Translations under genes and position numbers: made by a program | Notes under the pieces: model-generated | What the model was told of the DNA's origin: nothing | Seen by the model: the letters and a program-made list of their open reading frames with translations, nothing else | Databases searched by the model: none | Origin: Acidovorax sp. RAC01 | GTDB taxonomy: Bacteria > Pseudomonadota > Gammaproteobacteria > Burkholderiales > Burkholderiaceae_C | DNA: 64,000 nt | Direction of reading: 5' to 3' | Assembly (NCBI RefSeq): GCF_001714725.1 | Contig: NZ_CP016447.1 | Span: forward strand, 496,001-560,000 | Shown: piece by piece, positions 1 through 7,818 of the stretch | Layout of the letters: every line of letters starts with the position of its first letter | Numbering within the stretch: position 1 is the stretch's first letter

Positions 1-222
1 CCGCTGGCGGCGGCTGCCTGCCTGGGCTTTTTGATCCTGATCCACAAGGCCGAGTACGTGATCAACGCCAAGGTGGTGGGCCGCCGCACGCACATGGGCG
101 TGTGGGAGCTGCTGTCGGTGATGTTCGTGGCCGAGGCGGTGTTCGGACCTGCAGGGCTGGTGGCGGCGCCGCTGTTCTACGCGTACCTCAAGAAGGAGCT
201 GGTGGCGGTGCGGCTGGTGTAG
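1..222 (+). CDS. AI-2E family transporter, C-terminal end (partial)
   Basis: The open frame enters from the left edge and ends with TAG at 220-222, leaving 73 residues. It contains a hydrophobic stretch, a basic loop (KVVGRRTHM) and a second hydrophobic stretch with GPAGLVAAP, matching the last two membrane segments of the AI-2E/PerM transporter family. These are inner-membrane exporters of varied or unknown substrate. The start lies outside the window. A clear intrinsic terminator follows 30 bp later, so this is the last gene of its transcript. The family call rests on only one fifth of a protein, so a different polytopic membrane protein is possible. Confidence 0.7.
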   Translation, partial: PLAAAACLGFLILIHKAEYVINAKVVGRRTHMGVWELLSVMFVAEAVFGPAGLVAAPLFYAYLKKELVAVRLV

Positions 223-251
223 GGGCCCGGGCACCGCTTCCCAGACACCAC

Positions 252-276
252 AAGCCCGGCACCGCCGGGCTTTTTT
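252..276 (+). terminator. Intrinsic terminator after the AI-2E transporter gene
   Basis: A GC-rich stem (AAGCCCGGC, loop ACC, GCCGGGCTT) runs directly into a T tract at 271-276. Confidence 0.85.
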
Positions 277-371
277 ACGCCCGCGATGGCACAGCCGGAT
301 TGCCCGGTGCCGACCGGGTGCCGGCCAGGCGCCCAGGCGCGTGGCGCACGCATCCGGCACTGCCGCATCCA

Positions 372-432
372 TTTGCTACATTGTTTATAGCAATTAGGGC
401 TTATAAAACAAGCCCTAGCGGCCTATTTGGCC
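372..432. repeat. Comamonadaceae interspersed repeat, copy 1
   Basis: The core AGGGCTT / AAGCCCT palindrome followed by AGCGGCC matches the plan of the best copy at 39181-39237 (GGCCGCTAGCGCTT ... AAGCGCTAGCAGCTATC). It ends at the stop codon of the leftward esterase gene. Confidence 0.7.
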
Positions 433-1557
433 CTAAACCGTCGCTTGATGACGCTGAAACTGGCGTGCGACAAAGGCCCAGACCAGCGCAGAGGCGTCCG
501 GCCCGTCCGGGTCGCTGTAGGGCAGGCTGGCGGCGCCGCCGCTCCAGGCGTGGGCCAGGCCGTGCACCTCGCGCAGCGTGACCACCGTGCGGCCGCGGGC
601 CTTGAAGTCTGTGACCCGCATGGCGCGCCGCTGGCCGCGCTGCAGCGTGCGCACCGGTCCGGGGCGGGCCCCCAGCGCGTCGGCCCACAGCGCTGCCGCC
701 GCGGTGGCGTTGCGCAGCGACACCACACCATCGGCATCACCGTGCACCACCAGCAGCGGGGGCAGGTGCCGGGCAGCAGAGGCGGGCGGGGCTGGTACAG
801 ACGCCGAGCCCGCCGCAGCAACGGCCCAAGGCAGGTCTGGCAAAAAGGCCTCGCGCCGCCCCTGCATGGCCACCAGCGCGGTGCCCGACGATTCGGCCGT
901 GCCCGGCGCCACGCCCGAATGCATCACCACCGCACAAAAGCGCGACGGGAACAGTGCCGCCATCAGCACCGCCATGCTGGCCCCGGCCGACAGGCCCGCC
1001 ACCGCCACCCGGCCCAGGTCCACCGGGTAGCGCAGGGCCACCTTGTCAACCGCAGCCAGCAGCGTGGCGGCTTCGGCGTCGGCCTTGCCGCTGCGCCGCT
1101 CAAACCAGCTCCAGCAGCCGTGCGCGTTGGCCACGCGCTCCTGCTCGGGGTACAGCACCAGAAATCGCTCGCGGGCTGCCAGCAGGTTCATGCGCGAGAT
1201 GACCGCCAGGTCGCGCCCCGTCTGGCCGCAGCCGTGCAGCATCAACAGAAGCGGCAGCTTCTCGCCCGGGCGCACCGCCAGCCCGGGCGGCACAAACAGG
1301 TGGTAGCGCCGCGCACCCGCCGGCCCGGGGGCGACACCGCCCACCCATTCGCCCCGCGCCAGCGCGGGCTTGCGCGGCGCGGGCCGCTTGCGCACCACGG
1401 CCGCAGCCAGCCGTGGCTTGGCCACCGCCTTGGCCAGCGCCTTTTTGGCAGCGGGCCGCGCTCGCGGCGGGCGCGTGGCGCGGGCCAGCACCTTCAGGTT
1501 GCGGTGGTAGGCCCGTGTCAGCGCCGACAACGAAAACAGGGAGGTACTGCGGGGCAT
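433..1557 (-). CDS. PHB depolymerase / LpqC-type esterase
   Basis: This 374-residue protein belongs to the alpha/beta-hydrolase group that includes extracellular polyhydroxybutyrate depolymerases and feruloyl-type esterases. Visible marks are the oxyanion-hole strand LLLMLHGCGQTG, the lipase box GLSAGAS carrying the nucleophilic serine, the acid segment VVHGDADGVV, and a C-terminal histidine region (HGLAHAWSG). The first roughly 80 residues are basic and rich in Ala, Pro and Lys, without a clear signal peptide, so it may act inside the cell. I chose the ATG at 1557 (MPRSTSLF). An upstream in-frame GTG at 1602 is possible, and neither start has a good ribosome binding site. The true substrate, polyester oligomer or aryl ester, cannot be read from the sequence. 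The gene stands alone, with repeat copies on both sides. Confidence 0.85.
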   Translation of the reverse strand: MPRSTSLFSLSALTRAYHRNLKVLARATRPPRARPAAKKALAKAVAKPRLAAAVVRKRPAPRKPALARGEWVGGVAPGPAGARRYHLFVPPGLAVRPGEKLPLLLMLHGCGQTGRDLAVISRMNLLAARERFLVLYPEQERVANAHGCWSWFERRSGKADAEAATLLAAVDKVALRYPVDLGRVAVAGLSAGASMAVLMAALFPSRFCAVVMHSGVAPGTAESSGTALVAMQGRREAFLPDLPWAVAAAGSASVPAPPASAARHLPPLLVVHGDADGVVSLRNATAAAALWADALGARPGPVRTLQRGQRRAMRVTDFKARGRTVVTLREVHGLAHAWSGGAASLPYSDPDGPDASALVWAFVARQFQRHQATV

Positions 1558-2068
1558 GGGTAGGAAGGATGGAGGGGTGCCACAGAGGCCGTCGGCGACC
1601 ACCAGAATAAGGGAAAACCCGAATCACCATAACAGCTTCTGTGCTCAGGAGCTGTAGGCCAGCGGGCCCGGCAGCGGACCGCAAGCCCCTTGCGAGGGCG
1701 GGTGGGAGCCGTGGGGCGGCGGAAAGCCGACCAGTCGTGCATCTATAGCTATCTATTGAATAGCAATAAACCGATACAGAACATGCGCTAGCGGCCTTTT
1801 TTGTATCCAATTCGCGTTGCAGGGCCTGGTGCGGGCATCTCGGGGCGTTTTCTCCCTCTGCGCCACAGGGACTGCATCGGCTGGTGCCGTGCGCCATGTC
1901 GGAGTGGCCCAGGGCAGGCACCGGGAGCGCTGGCGACTCCACCGTGCACAACCGCACACCCCACGTCTGTCTGAAAATGATTGATATTAGGCCGCTATGG
2001 ACCGGCCAAGATGCCTCGACCGCAGGAAGATAAAGCCCTCACCAACACGTACCCCCTGGAGGAGCCCC
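1558..2068. other. Intergenic region with one repeat copy
   Basis: This 511-bp stretch has no convincing gene. It holds a copy of the Comamonadaceae repeat at about 1744-1808 and the promoter region for the rightward cassette that begins at 2069. I see nothing else definable. Confidence 0.6.
1744..1808. repeat. Comamonadaceae interspersed repeat, copy 2
   Basis: It contains TAGCTATC at the left and ATGCGCTAGCGGCCTT at the right, in the inverted orientation relative to the copy at 39181-39237. The centre is diverged. Confidence 0.7.
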
Positions 2069-2629
2069 ATGAAAACCTGTCTGATAGTGATTGATGTGCA
2101 AGAGTCTTTTCGCCACCGCCCCTACTTCACCGAGCACGACATGCCCGCCTATCTGGCCGCACAGAACGCACTGATCGACGGCTGCGTGGCGCGCGGGGTG
2201 CCGGTGGTGCGCATCTTTCACAGCGAAGGGCCCGAAGTGCAAGCCAATGCGTTTTCGCAGGTGTCGGGCCATGTGCGCCCGCTGCAAGGCCTGACCGCAT
2301 TCGAGGCCGCAGCCACCTTCACCAAATCGCGCCACAGCGCGCTGGTGGGTACGGGACTTTCGGTGTGGCTCACGCAGCATGGCATCCAGCGGCTGATCGT
2401 GAGCGGCATCCGCACCGAACAGTGCTGCGAGACCACCACGCGCCATGCCTCCGACCTGGGCTTCGCGGTGGACTTTGTGACCGACGCCACGCTGACCTGG
2501 GACATGCAGCAGCCCGACGGCCGCACGCTGTCCGCAGCCGACATCAAGATGCGCACGGCCACCGTGCTGCAAGACCGCTTTGCCACGCTGCGCACCGTGG
2601 CGCAGGCACTGGAACGGGCAAAGCCGTGA
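2069..2629 (+). CDS. Isochorismatase-like cysteine hydrolase
   Basis: This 186-residue enzyme is of the isochorismatase / N-carbamoylsarcosine amidase / nicotinamidase superfamily. The catalytic triad positions are visible: Asp9 in IVIDVQ, Lys86 in TKSRHSAL, and Cys119 in GIRTEQCCETT. The family hydrolyses C-N or C-O bonds through the cysteine, and the substrate here is not evident. The ATG at 2069 is chosen because TGGAGGAG lies just upstream at 2057-2064. Its TGA overlaps the GTG start of the next gene, a DJ-1/PfpI protein, so the two are translationally coupled. A GlxA-type regulator follows, which suggests a small inducible catabolic unit for an amide-like compound. Confidence 0.9.
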   Translation: MKTCLIVIDVQESFRHRPYFTEHDMPAYLAAQNALIDGCVARGVPVVRIFHSEGPEVQANAFSQVSGHVRPLQGLTAFEAAATFTKSRHSALVGTGLSVWLTQHGIQRLIVSGIRTEQCCETTTRHASDLGFAVDFVTDATLTWDMQQPDGRTLSAADIKMRTATVLQDRFATLRTVAQALERAKP

Positions 2630-3276
2630 GCAGTGCCAACCCGCCTGGCACCCCCCTGCCCAGCCCGCTGCAGGTCGCCATCCTGGTGTTTGACGACGTG
2701 GAAGCGCTGGACCTGGGCGGGCCGTACGAGGTGTTCACCACTGCCAGCCGCATGCACCTGCGTCTGCACCCCGGAGCGACAGAGCCCTTTCGCGTGACCT
2801 GCGTGGCGCGCAGCACGGCCCCGGTGCGGGCACGCGCCGGCCTGCGGGTGCTGCCCGATGCAGCCTTTGCGGACCTTGCCAGCGCCCCGCCACCCGACGT
2901 GCTCATCGTGCCCGGCGGCGTGGTGGATGCCGCCGCGGCCTGCCCCGACACGCGGGCCTGGGTGGCACAGGCCGCCACAGGTGCGCAGATCACCGCGTCG
3001 GTTTGCACGGGCGCCTTCATCCTGGCTGCAGCCGGGGTGCTGACGCACGGGCCCGCCACCACCCACTGGGAGGACCTGGCCGACCTGCGACAGCAGTACC
3101 CGGCCCTGGAGGTGCAGGACAATGTGCGCTGGGTGGACCGCGGCGCGCTGGTCACTTCCGCTGGCATCAGCGCGGGTATCGACATGAGCCTGCACCTCGT
3201 CAGCCGCCTGGCCGGTGCCCCGCTGGCGCAGCGCACGGCGCGCCAGATGGACACGCCCTGGAACCCGCAGCCTTGA
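2626..3276 (+). CDS. DJ-1/PfpI family protein, isonitrile hydratase-like
   Basis: This 216-residue protein has a glutamine amidotransferase-like fold without any DNA-binding domain. The N-terminal strand and acidic turn VAILVFDDVEALDL, the segment DVLIVPGG, the nucleophile elbow ASVCTGAF and the following GPATTHW are those of isonitrile hydratase (InhA of Pseudomonas) and of the N-terminal domain of GlxA regulators. InhA hydrates isonitriles to N-substituted formamides; whether this protein does so is inference. The GTG start overlaps the preceding stop codon (GTGA at 2626-2629) and homology begins about 15 residues in. The next gene encodes a paralogous domain joined to an AraC-type HTH, so the pair may have arisen by duplication. 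Confidence 0.85.
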   Translation: MSSANPPGTPLPSPLQVAILVFDDVEALDLGGPYEVFTTASRMHLRLHPGATEPFRVTCVARSTAPVRARAGLRVLPDAAFADLASAPPPDVLIVPGGVVDAAAACPDTRAWVAQAATGAQITASVCTGAFILAAAGVLTHGPATTHWEDLADLRQQYPALEVQDNVRWVDRGALVTSAGISAGIDMSLHLVSRLAGAPLAQRTARQMDTPWNPQP

Positions 3277-3348
3277 GCGGATGGAATCCGCGAACATTCA
3301 GGCTGGCGCTCTGGCCGGCAGTGCGGCGCGCCACATAAGGACCCATTG

Positions 3349-4386
3349 ATGCAGGCCATGCCGCCCTCTTCGCCCTCTTCGCCCCCCTCGTTTCCCCCGT
3401 CCGCCGCATCCGCGCCCATCCACGTCTACTTCGCGCTGCTACCCGGCAGCCTGGTGCTGGACTGGGCCGGCCCTGCAGAAGCCTTGCGCATTGCCAACCA
3501 GGCGCTGGTGGCCCAGGGGCAGCCCGCGCGGTTTGTGCTGCACTTTGTGAGCCCGACGCCCGAATCCGTCACATCAGTCGGTGCGGTGCTGTCCGGCCTG
3601 GCGCCGCTACCCGCCACGCTGGCCGCACCCGCCTGGGTGGTGCTGGTGGGCCTGGCGGGCACGCACATTGACGTGCTGGGCGACGAGGCCCGCGCCCTGC
3701 TGCATTGGCTGCGCGGCCTGCGGCCGGTGGCGGGGCGGCTGGAGCTCATCACCGTCTGCGCGGGCTCGGTGCTGGCGGCGCATGCGGGGCTGCTGACCGG
3801 CCGCCGCGCCACCACCCACCACCAGCACCTGGACGAGCTGGCCGCGGTAGACCCCGGCTGCGATGTGGTGGCCAACCGGGTCTTTGTGGCCGATGGCGCC
3901 GTCTACAGCAGCGCGGGTGTCACCACCGGCATCGACCTGCTGCTGCACCGCCTATCGGACACCTGCGGCCCGGCGCTGGCAGCCCAGGTGGCACAGGCCA
4001 TGGTGGTGGCGCTGCGCCGCGGGCCCGACGACCCGGAGTTTTCGCCCTTCATGCACCACCGCAACCACCTGCATCCTGCACTGCACCGTGTGCAGGATGC
4101 GGTGGCGCAGCAGCCGCAGGCCGAATGGAACGTGCCGCAGATGGCACAGGTGGCGCACACGTCGCCACGGCACCTGACGCGGTTGTTTCTGGAGCACGCG
4201 GGCATTGCGCCCCTGCAGTACCTGCGCCGCATCCGCCTGGCCACGGCCGAGGCCGCGTTGCGCTCGGGCCAGAACGTGACGCAGGCCGCGCTGATGGCAG
4301 GCTTCAGCTCCGACACGCAGCTGCGGCGCGCCTGGCACCAGTTCGGGCGGGGCGGAACGCCGTCGCACAGCGCCCGGCAACCCTAG
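3349..4386 (+). CDS. GlxA family transcriptional regulator (DJ-1 domain plus AraC HTH)
   Basis: This 345-residue protein has a DJ-1/PfpI-like domain at about 25-215 with an intact cysteine elbow (ITVCAGSV, then RRATTHHQHL), and a C-terminal AraC/XylS double helix-turn-helix at about 240-335 (WNVPQMAQVAHTSPRHLTRLF, then VTQAALMAGFSSDTQLRRAW). Members regulate neighbouring catabolic genes. The ATG at 3349 follows AAGGA at 3337-3341 and lies 72 bp after the isonitrile hydratase-like gene, on the same strand. The TAG stop at 4384-4386 is formed by the first three bases of a 166-bp inverted-repeat element, so the last codons may not be the ancestral C-terminus. Confidence 0.9.
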   Translation: MQAMPPSSPSSPPSFPPSAASAPIHVYFALLPGSLVLDWAGPAEALRIANQALVAQGQPARFVLHFVSPTPESVTSVGAVLSGLAPLPATLAAPAWVVLVGLAGTHIDVLGDEARALLHWLRGLRPVAGRLELITVCAGSVLAAHAGLLTGRRATTHHQHLDELAAVDPGCDVVANRVFVADGAVYSSAGVTTGIDLLLHRLSDTCGPALAAQVAQAMVVALRRGPDDPEFSPFMHHRNHLHPALHRVQDAVAQQPQAEWNVPQMAQVAHTSPRHLTRLFLEHAGIAPLQYLRRIRLATAEAALRSGQNVTQAALMAGFSSDTQLRRAWHQFGRGGTPSHSARQP

Positions 4387-4549
4387 GGACCCTCTGCACG
4401 AATCAAGCGGCAAGGGTGCGCTGCGGATCGGGATGGGCTGCAAGGCGCAAAACGCAGCAATAGCCCCGCTATTGCGAGAATTTGCAACGCAGCAGACCGC
4501 CCGAGGCCGCAGATGCACACGGCGCGCTGATTCGTGCAGAGGGTCCCTA
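4384..4549. repeat. 166-bp MITE-like element with 22-bp perfect terminal inverted repeats
   Basis: The left arm 4384-4405 begins TAGGGACCCTCTGCACG and the right arm 4528-4549 is its exact reverse complement. The interior has no coding potential. I see no obvious target duplication. The element begins exactly at the stop codon of the upstream regulator gene. Confidence 0.8.
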
Positions 4550-4550
4550 T

Positions 4551-4580
4551 GGAGCCTCTGCGCAACGCCCTGGGCCGCTG
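4551..4580. repeat. Half-element resembling the MITE end
   Basis: GGAGCCTCTGCGCAACGCCC lies directly after the MITE-like element and resembles both its terminus and the sequence GGAACCTCTGCATAACGCCC at 33109-33128. Confidence 0.45.
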
Positions 4581-4622
4581 CGTGCATCGCGTTGGCTGCC
4601 GCCCGCCCCGTGCGGGGCTGCG

Positions 4623-6671
4623 TCAGGCCAGCCGGAAGCGCTGAATCTCCGCCATCAGGACCTCGGCCTGCTGGTGCAGTGCGGCGGCGGCGCCTGCGGT
4701 TTCTTCCACCAGGGCAGAGTTCTGCTGGGTGTCCCGGTCCAGCGTCTGGATGGCCTGCACCACCTGCTCCACGCCTGCAGCCTGCTCCCGCGATGCGCCC
4801 GAGATGTCGGTGAGGTGGCCCTTGATCTGCTTGGCGTTGGCCACCACCGATTCCATCGTCTGCCCGGCATCGCCCACCACGCGCGTGCCGCCTTCGACCT
4901 TCTCGACACTGGCCGTGATCAGGCTCTTGATCTCGCGGGCGGCCTCGGCGCTGCGCTGGGCCAGGCTGCGCACTTCGCTGGCCACCACCGCAAAGCCGCG
5001 GCCCGCTTCGCCTGCGCGCGCCGCCTCCACCGCTGCGTTCAGGGCCAGGATGTTGGTCTGGAAGGCAATGCCGTCGATCACGCCAATGATGTCGCCGATC
5101 TTGGCCGACGAGGCCTGGATGTCGCGCATGGTCTGCACCACCTGCGCGATGACCTCGCCCGCACGCTCGGCCACCTGGGCGTTGGTGCCCGAGAAGTCCG
5201 ACGCCGTCCGCGCGCGCTCGGCCGTGCCTGCCACCGTCGTGCCAATCTGCTCCATGGCGGCGGCCTGCTGCTCCAGCGATGCGGCGCTGGCCTCGGTGCG
5301 GGCCGACAGGTCCATGCTGGCAGACGATATTTCTTCGGCCGTGTGGTTGAGCTCGCGCGCCGAATGCCCGACGTTGCGAATCAGGTTGTAGAGCGCGTCG
5401 TAGGTGTGGCGCAGGTCCACGATCACGGCGGCAGGTTCGTCCTTGCCCCAGGGCTGCTCGGGCGCCTGGCGCAGGTCGCCTGACGCCATTTCATTGAGGT
5501 GCTCGCTGATCAGGCGCAGCCCGCCGCGCGTGACCAGGAAGAAGCAGTAGAAGAAATAGGCGGCCAGCAGCACGAACACCGCGGCCACCGAGCCCAGCAA
5601 CGCCAGGCGCTGCTCAATTCCGTGGATACGGTCGGCCAGCAGCTTGTCCAGCGCGGGCAGAGCGTTCTCGTCCATGCGCATGAGCTGGGCGATCGCGGCA
5701 TCGCCGCGCTCGAAAAACGCAGTGGGCGTGAGCTTGTCGTCGGCCAGCAGCTTGTCCAGATCGGATGCGTAGGCCAGGTAAGCCTTGGCCGCATCCAGCG
5801 GCTGCAGGTCCAGCTTGCCCTTGAGCTGCGGGTTGTGCGCAATGCTGCGCTCCATGAAGCGACCGATCTCGCCCACACCGGCCTCCGCCTTCGCGGCCCA
5901 CACGGTGTAACGCTTCATGTCTTGCGCAGGGACCTCTGCCTGTTTCAGCTGTGACCGTGCGAGCGCGTACGCTCCCCAGCCCCAGGTCTGGCCCATGTTC
6001 TCGGCCAGCGATGGCATCACCAGGACCATCGAATTGATGATGTAGAAACTGTCGACATCCGGGTCCAGCACCAGACCGGACCGGTCGCCCGCCTCATTGA
6101 TGAGCAGGTCCAGCGCCTTGTTCACGGGGCCGAAAACCGTGCGCCCTTGACCATCCACGCCGTTCTTGGCAGATGCCGTTTCGGCCCAGGCCGCCTTGAA
6201 CTCCTTGACCCGTTCGCTCAGGGCCAGGGGGTCGCCGCTTTCTTTGACGTGTTTTTCAAGCGCTGCCAGGGCCGCGTCGGTTTCGGACCGGGCCGCGGCA
6301 TAGCGGCCGGACAGGTCCAGCCCCCCCAGGGATGCCCGCGTGACGTTGCGAATCGAGAGCACACCCGCCTGGACGGCGTTGAGCCGGGAAATGACGGCGA
6401 CGCCATGGCGCTCGTTCTTGGCGAACTGGATCTGGTCGTTTTGCGATGCAACAAAAAAGTACAGCGCCATCGCCAGCGGCACCATGAACAGCGCACAGAT
6501 GATCAGCGCCTTGTAGGCAAAACTGATGTTGCGCATCAGGCGCACGCCCGGCGCCCACACACCGTGCGCTGCAAAAAGGCTGGTGGGCGCCGGCTGGCTG
6601 GGCGGAGCGGACGGCTCGGTGGTCCGAAAATTCGTCAGAGGAGCATTTGCAGAAGCGGTAGCGAGGGTCAT
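4623..6671 (-). CDS. Methyl-accepting chemotaxis protein
   Basis: This 682-residue chemoreceptor has a first membrane segment near 54-75, a periplasmic sensor region of about 280 residues without a recognised ligand motif, a second membrane segment near 355-380, a short HAMP-like linker and a cytoplasmic signalling domain. The highly conserved hairpin tip is intact (GIAFQTNILALNAAVEAARA, then GRGFAVVASEVRSLAQRSA), so it should couple to CheA/CheW. It ends FRLA without a C-terminal CheR-binding pentapeptide. The ATG at 6671 is used; a start at the internal MRNISFAYKAL, just before the first membrane segment, is also possible. It is divergent from a LysR gene with 164 bp between them. No other chemotaxis genes are nearby. 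Confidence 0.93.
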   Translation of the reverse strand: MTLATASANAPLTNFRTTEPSAPPSQPAPTSLFAAHGVWAPGVRLMRNISFAYKALIICALFMVPLAMALYFFVASQNDQIQFAKNERHGVAVISRLNAVQAGVLSIRNVTRASLGGLDLSGRYAAARSETDAALAALEKHVKESGDPLALSERVKEFKAAWAETASAKNGVDGQGRTVFGPVNKALDLLINEAGDRSGLVLDPDVDSFYIINSMVLVMPSLAENMGQTWGWGAYALARSQLKQAEVPAQDMKRYTVWAAKAEAGVGEIGRFMERSIAHNPQLKGKLDLQPLDAAKAYLAYASDLDKLLADDKLTPTAFFERGDAAIAQLMRMDENALPALDKLLADRIHGIEQRLALLGSVAAVFVLLAAYFFYCFFLVTRGGLRLISEHLNEMASGDLRQAPEQPWGKDEPAAVIVDLRHTYDALYNLIRNVGHSARELNHTAEEISSASMDLSARTEASAASLEQQAAAMEQIGTTVAGTAERARTASDFSGTNAQVAERAGEVIAQVVQTMRDIQASSAKIGDIIGVIDGIAFQTNILALNAAVEAARAGEAGRGFAVVASEVRSLAQRSAEAAREIKSLITASVEKVEGGTRVVGDAGQTMESVVANAKQIKGHLTDISGASREQAAGVEQVVQAIQTLDRDTQQNSALVEETAGAAAALHQQAEVLMAEIQRFRLA

Positions 6672-6777
6672 GGCGGAACAGGCAGACGTGGTGCGAAATA
6701 GCTTTGACCAAAACCCACCCCGGCCTATCCGGGGTGCAGGCCGTCACACCCTATCGGGGCGCATTCAGCGCGTCCAA

Positions 6778-6803
6778 TGCATTATTGATACAAAATCAAT
6801 GCA
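6778..6803. promoter_or_regulatory. Nested palindrome in the MCP / LysR divergent promoter
   Basis: TGCATT at 6778-6783 pairs with AATGCA at 6798-6803, and inside it ATTGAT-N5-ATCAAT occupies 6784-6800. The sequence TTGATACA is repeated just downstream. This is a plausible LysR-type autoregulatory operator, 33 bp before the regulator start codon. Confidence 0.5.
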
Positions 6804-6835
6804 TTTGATACATAACGATACCGGAGACTGCCCCC

Positions 6836-7756
6836 ATGGATCTGCACCGCCTCCAGCACGTCATCGCTCTCGCAGAGACCGGGCACTTTGGCCGGGCTGC
6901 GCTGCGTGCGCACATCAGTCAGTCGGCCCTGAGCCGCAGCATCCAGGCGGCCGAGCGGGAGTTCGGATTTGCGTTGTTTGACCGCAACGGTGCGTCGGTA
7001 ACGCCCACCCGTGCCGGCAGCTTCATCATCGAACGGGCGCGCAAGCTGCTGTTTGACAGCCGCTGCCTGATGCGCGACGCAGACCTGTACCGGGAGCGCC
7101 GCATCGGGGAACTGGCCTTTGGCACGGGACCGTATTCGGGGGCGGTGTTCCTGCGCACGCTGTTGACCACCTTGCGCCAGCACTTCCCGCAGGTGCAGGC
7201 CCGGGCCGTGATGGGCGGCTCAGACCCGCTGCTTGCCCAGCTCAAGGCCGAGGAACTCGACTTCTTCCTGGGTGACATGCGCACCGTCCGGTCGGATGCC
7301 GAAGTGGTGGTGACGCCACTGGTATCACTGGAAGCGGCTTTTTTTGTGCGGCCTGGCCACCCCATGCTGGTCGAGGTCGTCATCACCCCTGCCATGCTGC
7401 TCGCGCACGGCATCGCCAGCGTACGCACGCCGCACGATGTGAAAGTGGCCCTGGGCAAGGCCATGGGCCTGCAGGACGACACCCCCGTGCCCCAGGTGAT
7501 TGAGCTGGACGATCTGCGCACGCTCAAGGACGTCGCCATGCACACGGACACCGTGATCGGCTGCGCGGTAGCGGCCACGCACGAAGACGTGGCAGCCCGG
7601 CGCCTGGTGCGGCTGGAGGTCCCGTCCATGCCGCCCATGCACGCCATGATCGGCATCGTGGTGCTGCGCGGCCGCACACTCTCGCCCATGGCGCAGTGGG
7701 CCTGCGACCATCTGCAGCAGCGTGCACGGCTCATGCTGCCGGGTAGCGGGGTGTAG
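6836..7756 (+). CDS. LysR family transcriptional regulator
   Basis: This 306-residue protein has an N-terminal winged helix-turn-helix (residues 1-60, HFGRAALRAHISQSALSRSI) and a substrate-binding-like effector domain. LysR proteins usually control a divergent gene, here the chemoreceptor at 4623-6671, and themselves. The ATG at 6836 has GGAGA about ten bases upstream. The spacer carries a nested palindrome that could be its operator. The effector cannot be guessed from the sequence. Confidence 0.93.
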   Translation: MDLHRLQHVIALAETGHFGRAALRAHISQSALSRSIQAAEREFGFALFDRNGASVTPTRAGSFIIERARKLLFDSRCLMRDADLYRERRIGELAFGTGPYSGAVFLRTLLTTLRQHFPQVQARAVMGGSDPLLAQLKAEELDFFLGDMRTVRSDAEVVVTPLVSLEAAFFVRPGHPMLVEVVITPAMLLAHGIASVRTPHDVKVALGKAMGLQDDTPVPQVIELDDLRTLKDVAMHTDTVIGCAVAATHEDVAARRLVRLEVPSMPPMHAMIGIVVLRGRTLSPMAQWACDHLQQRARLMLPGSGV

Positions 7757-7818
7757 CCGTGTGTGGCGGCGCATGGTGGGTGCCGCGCCGATGGCCCAGC
7801 GCGCCTGCGCAACCGCCG

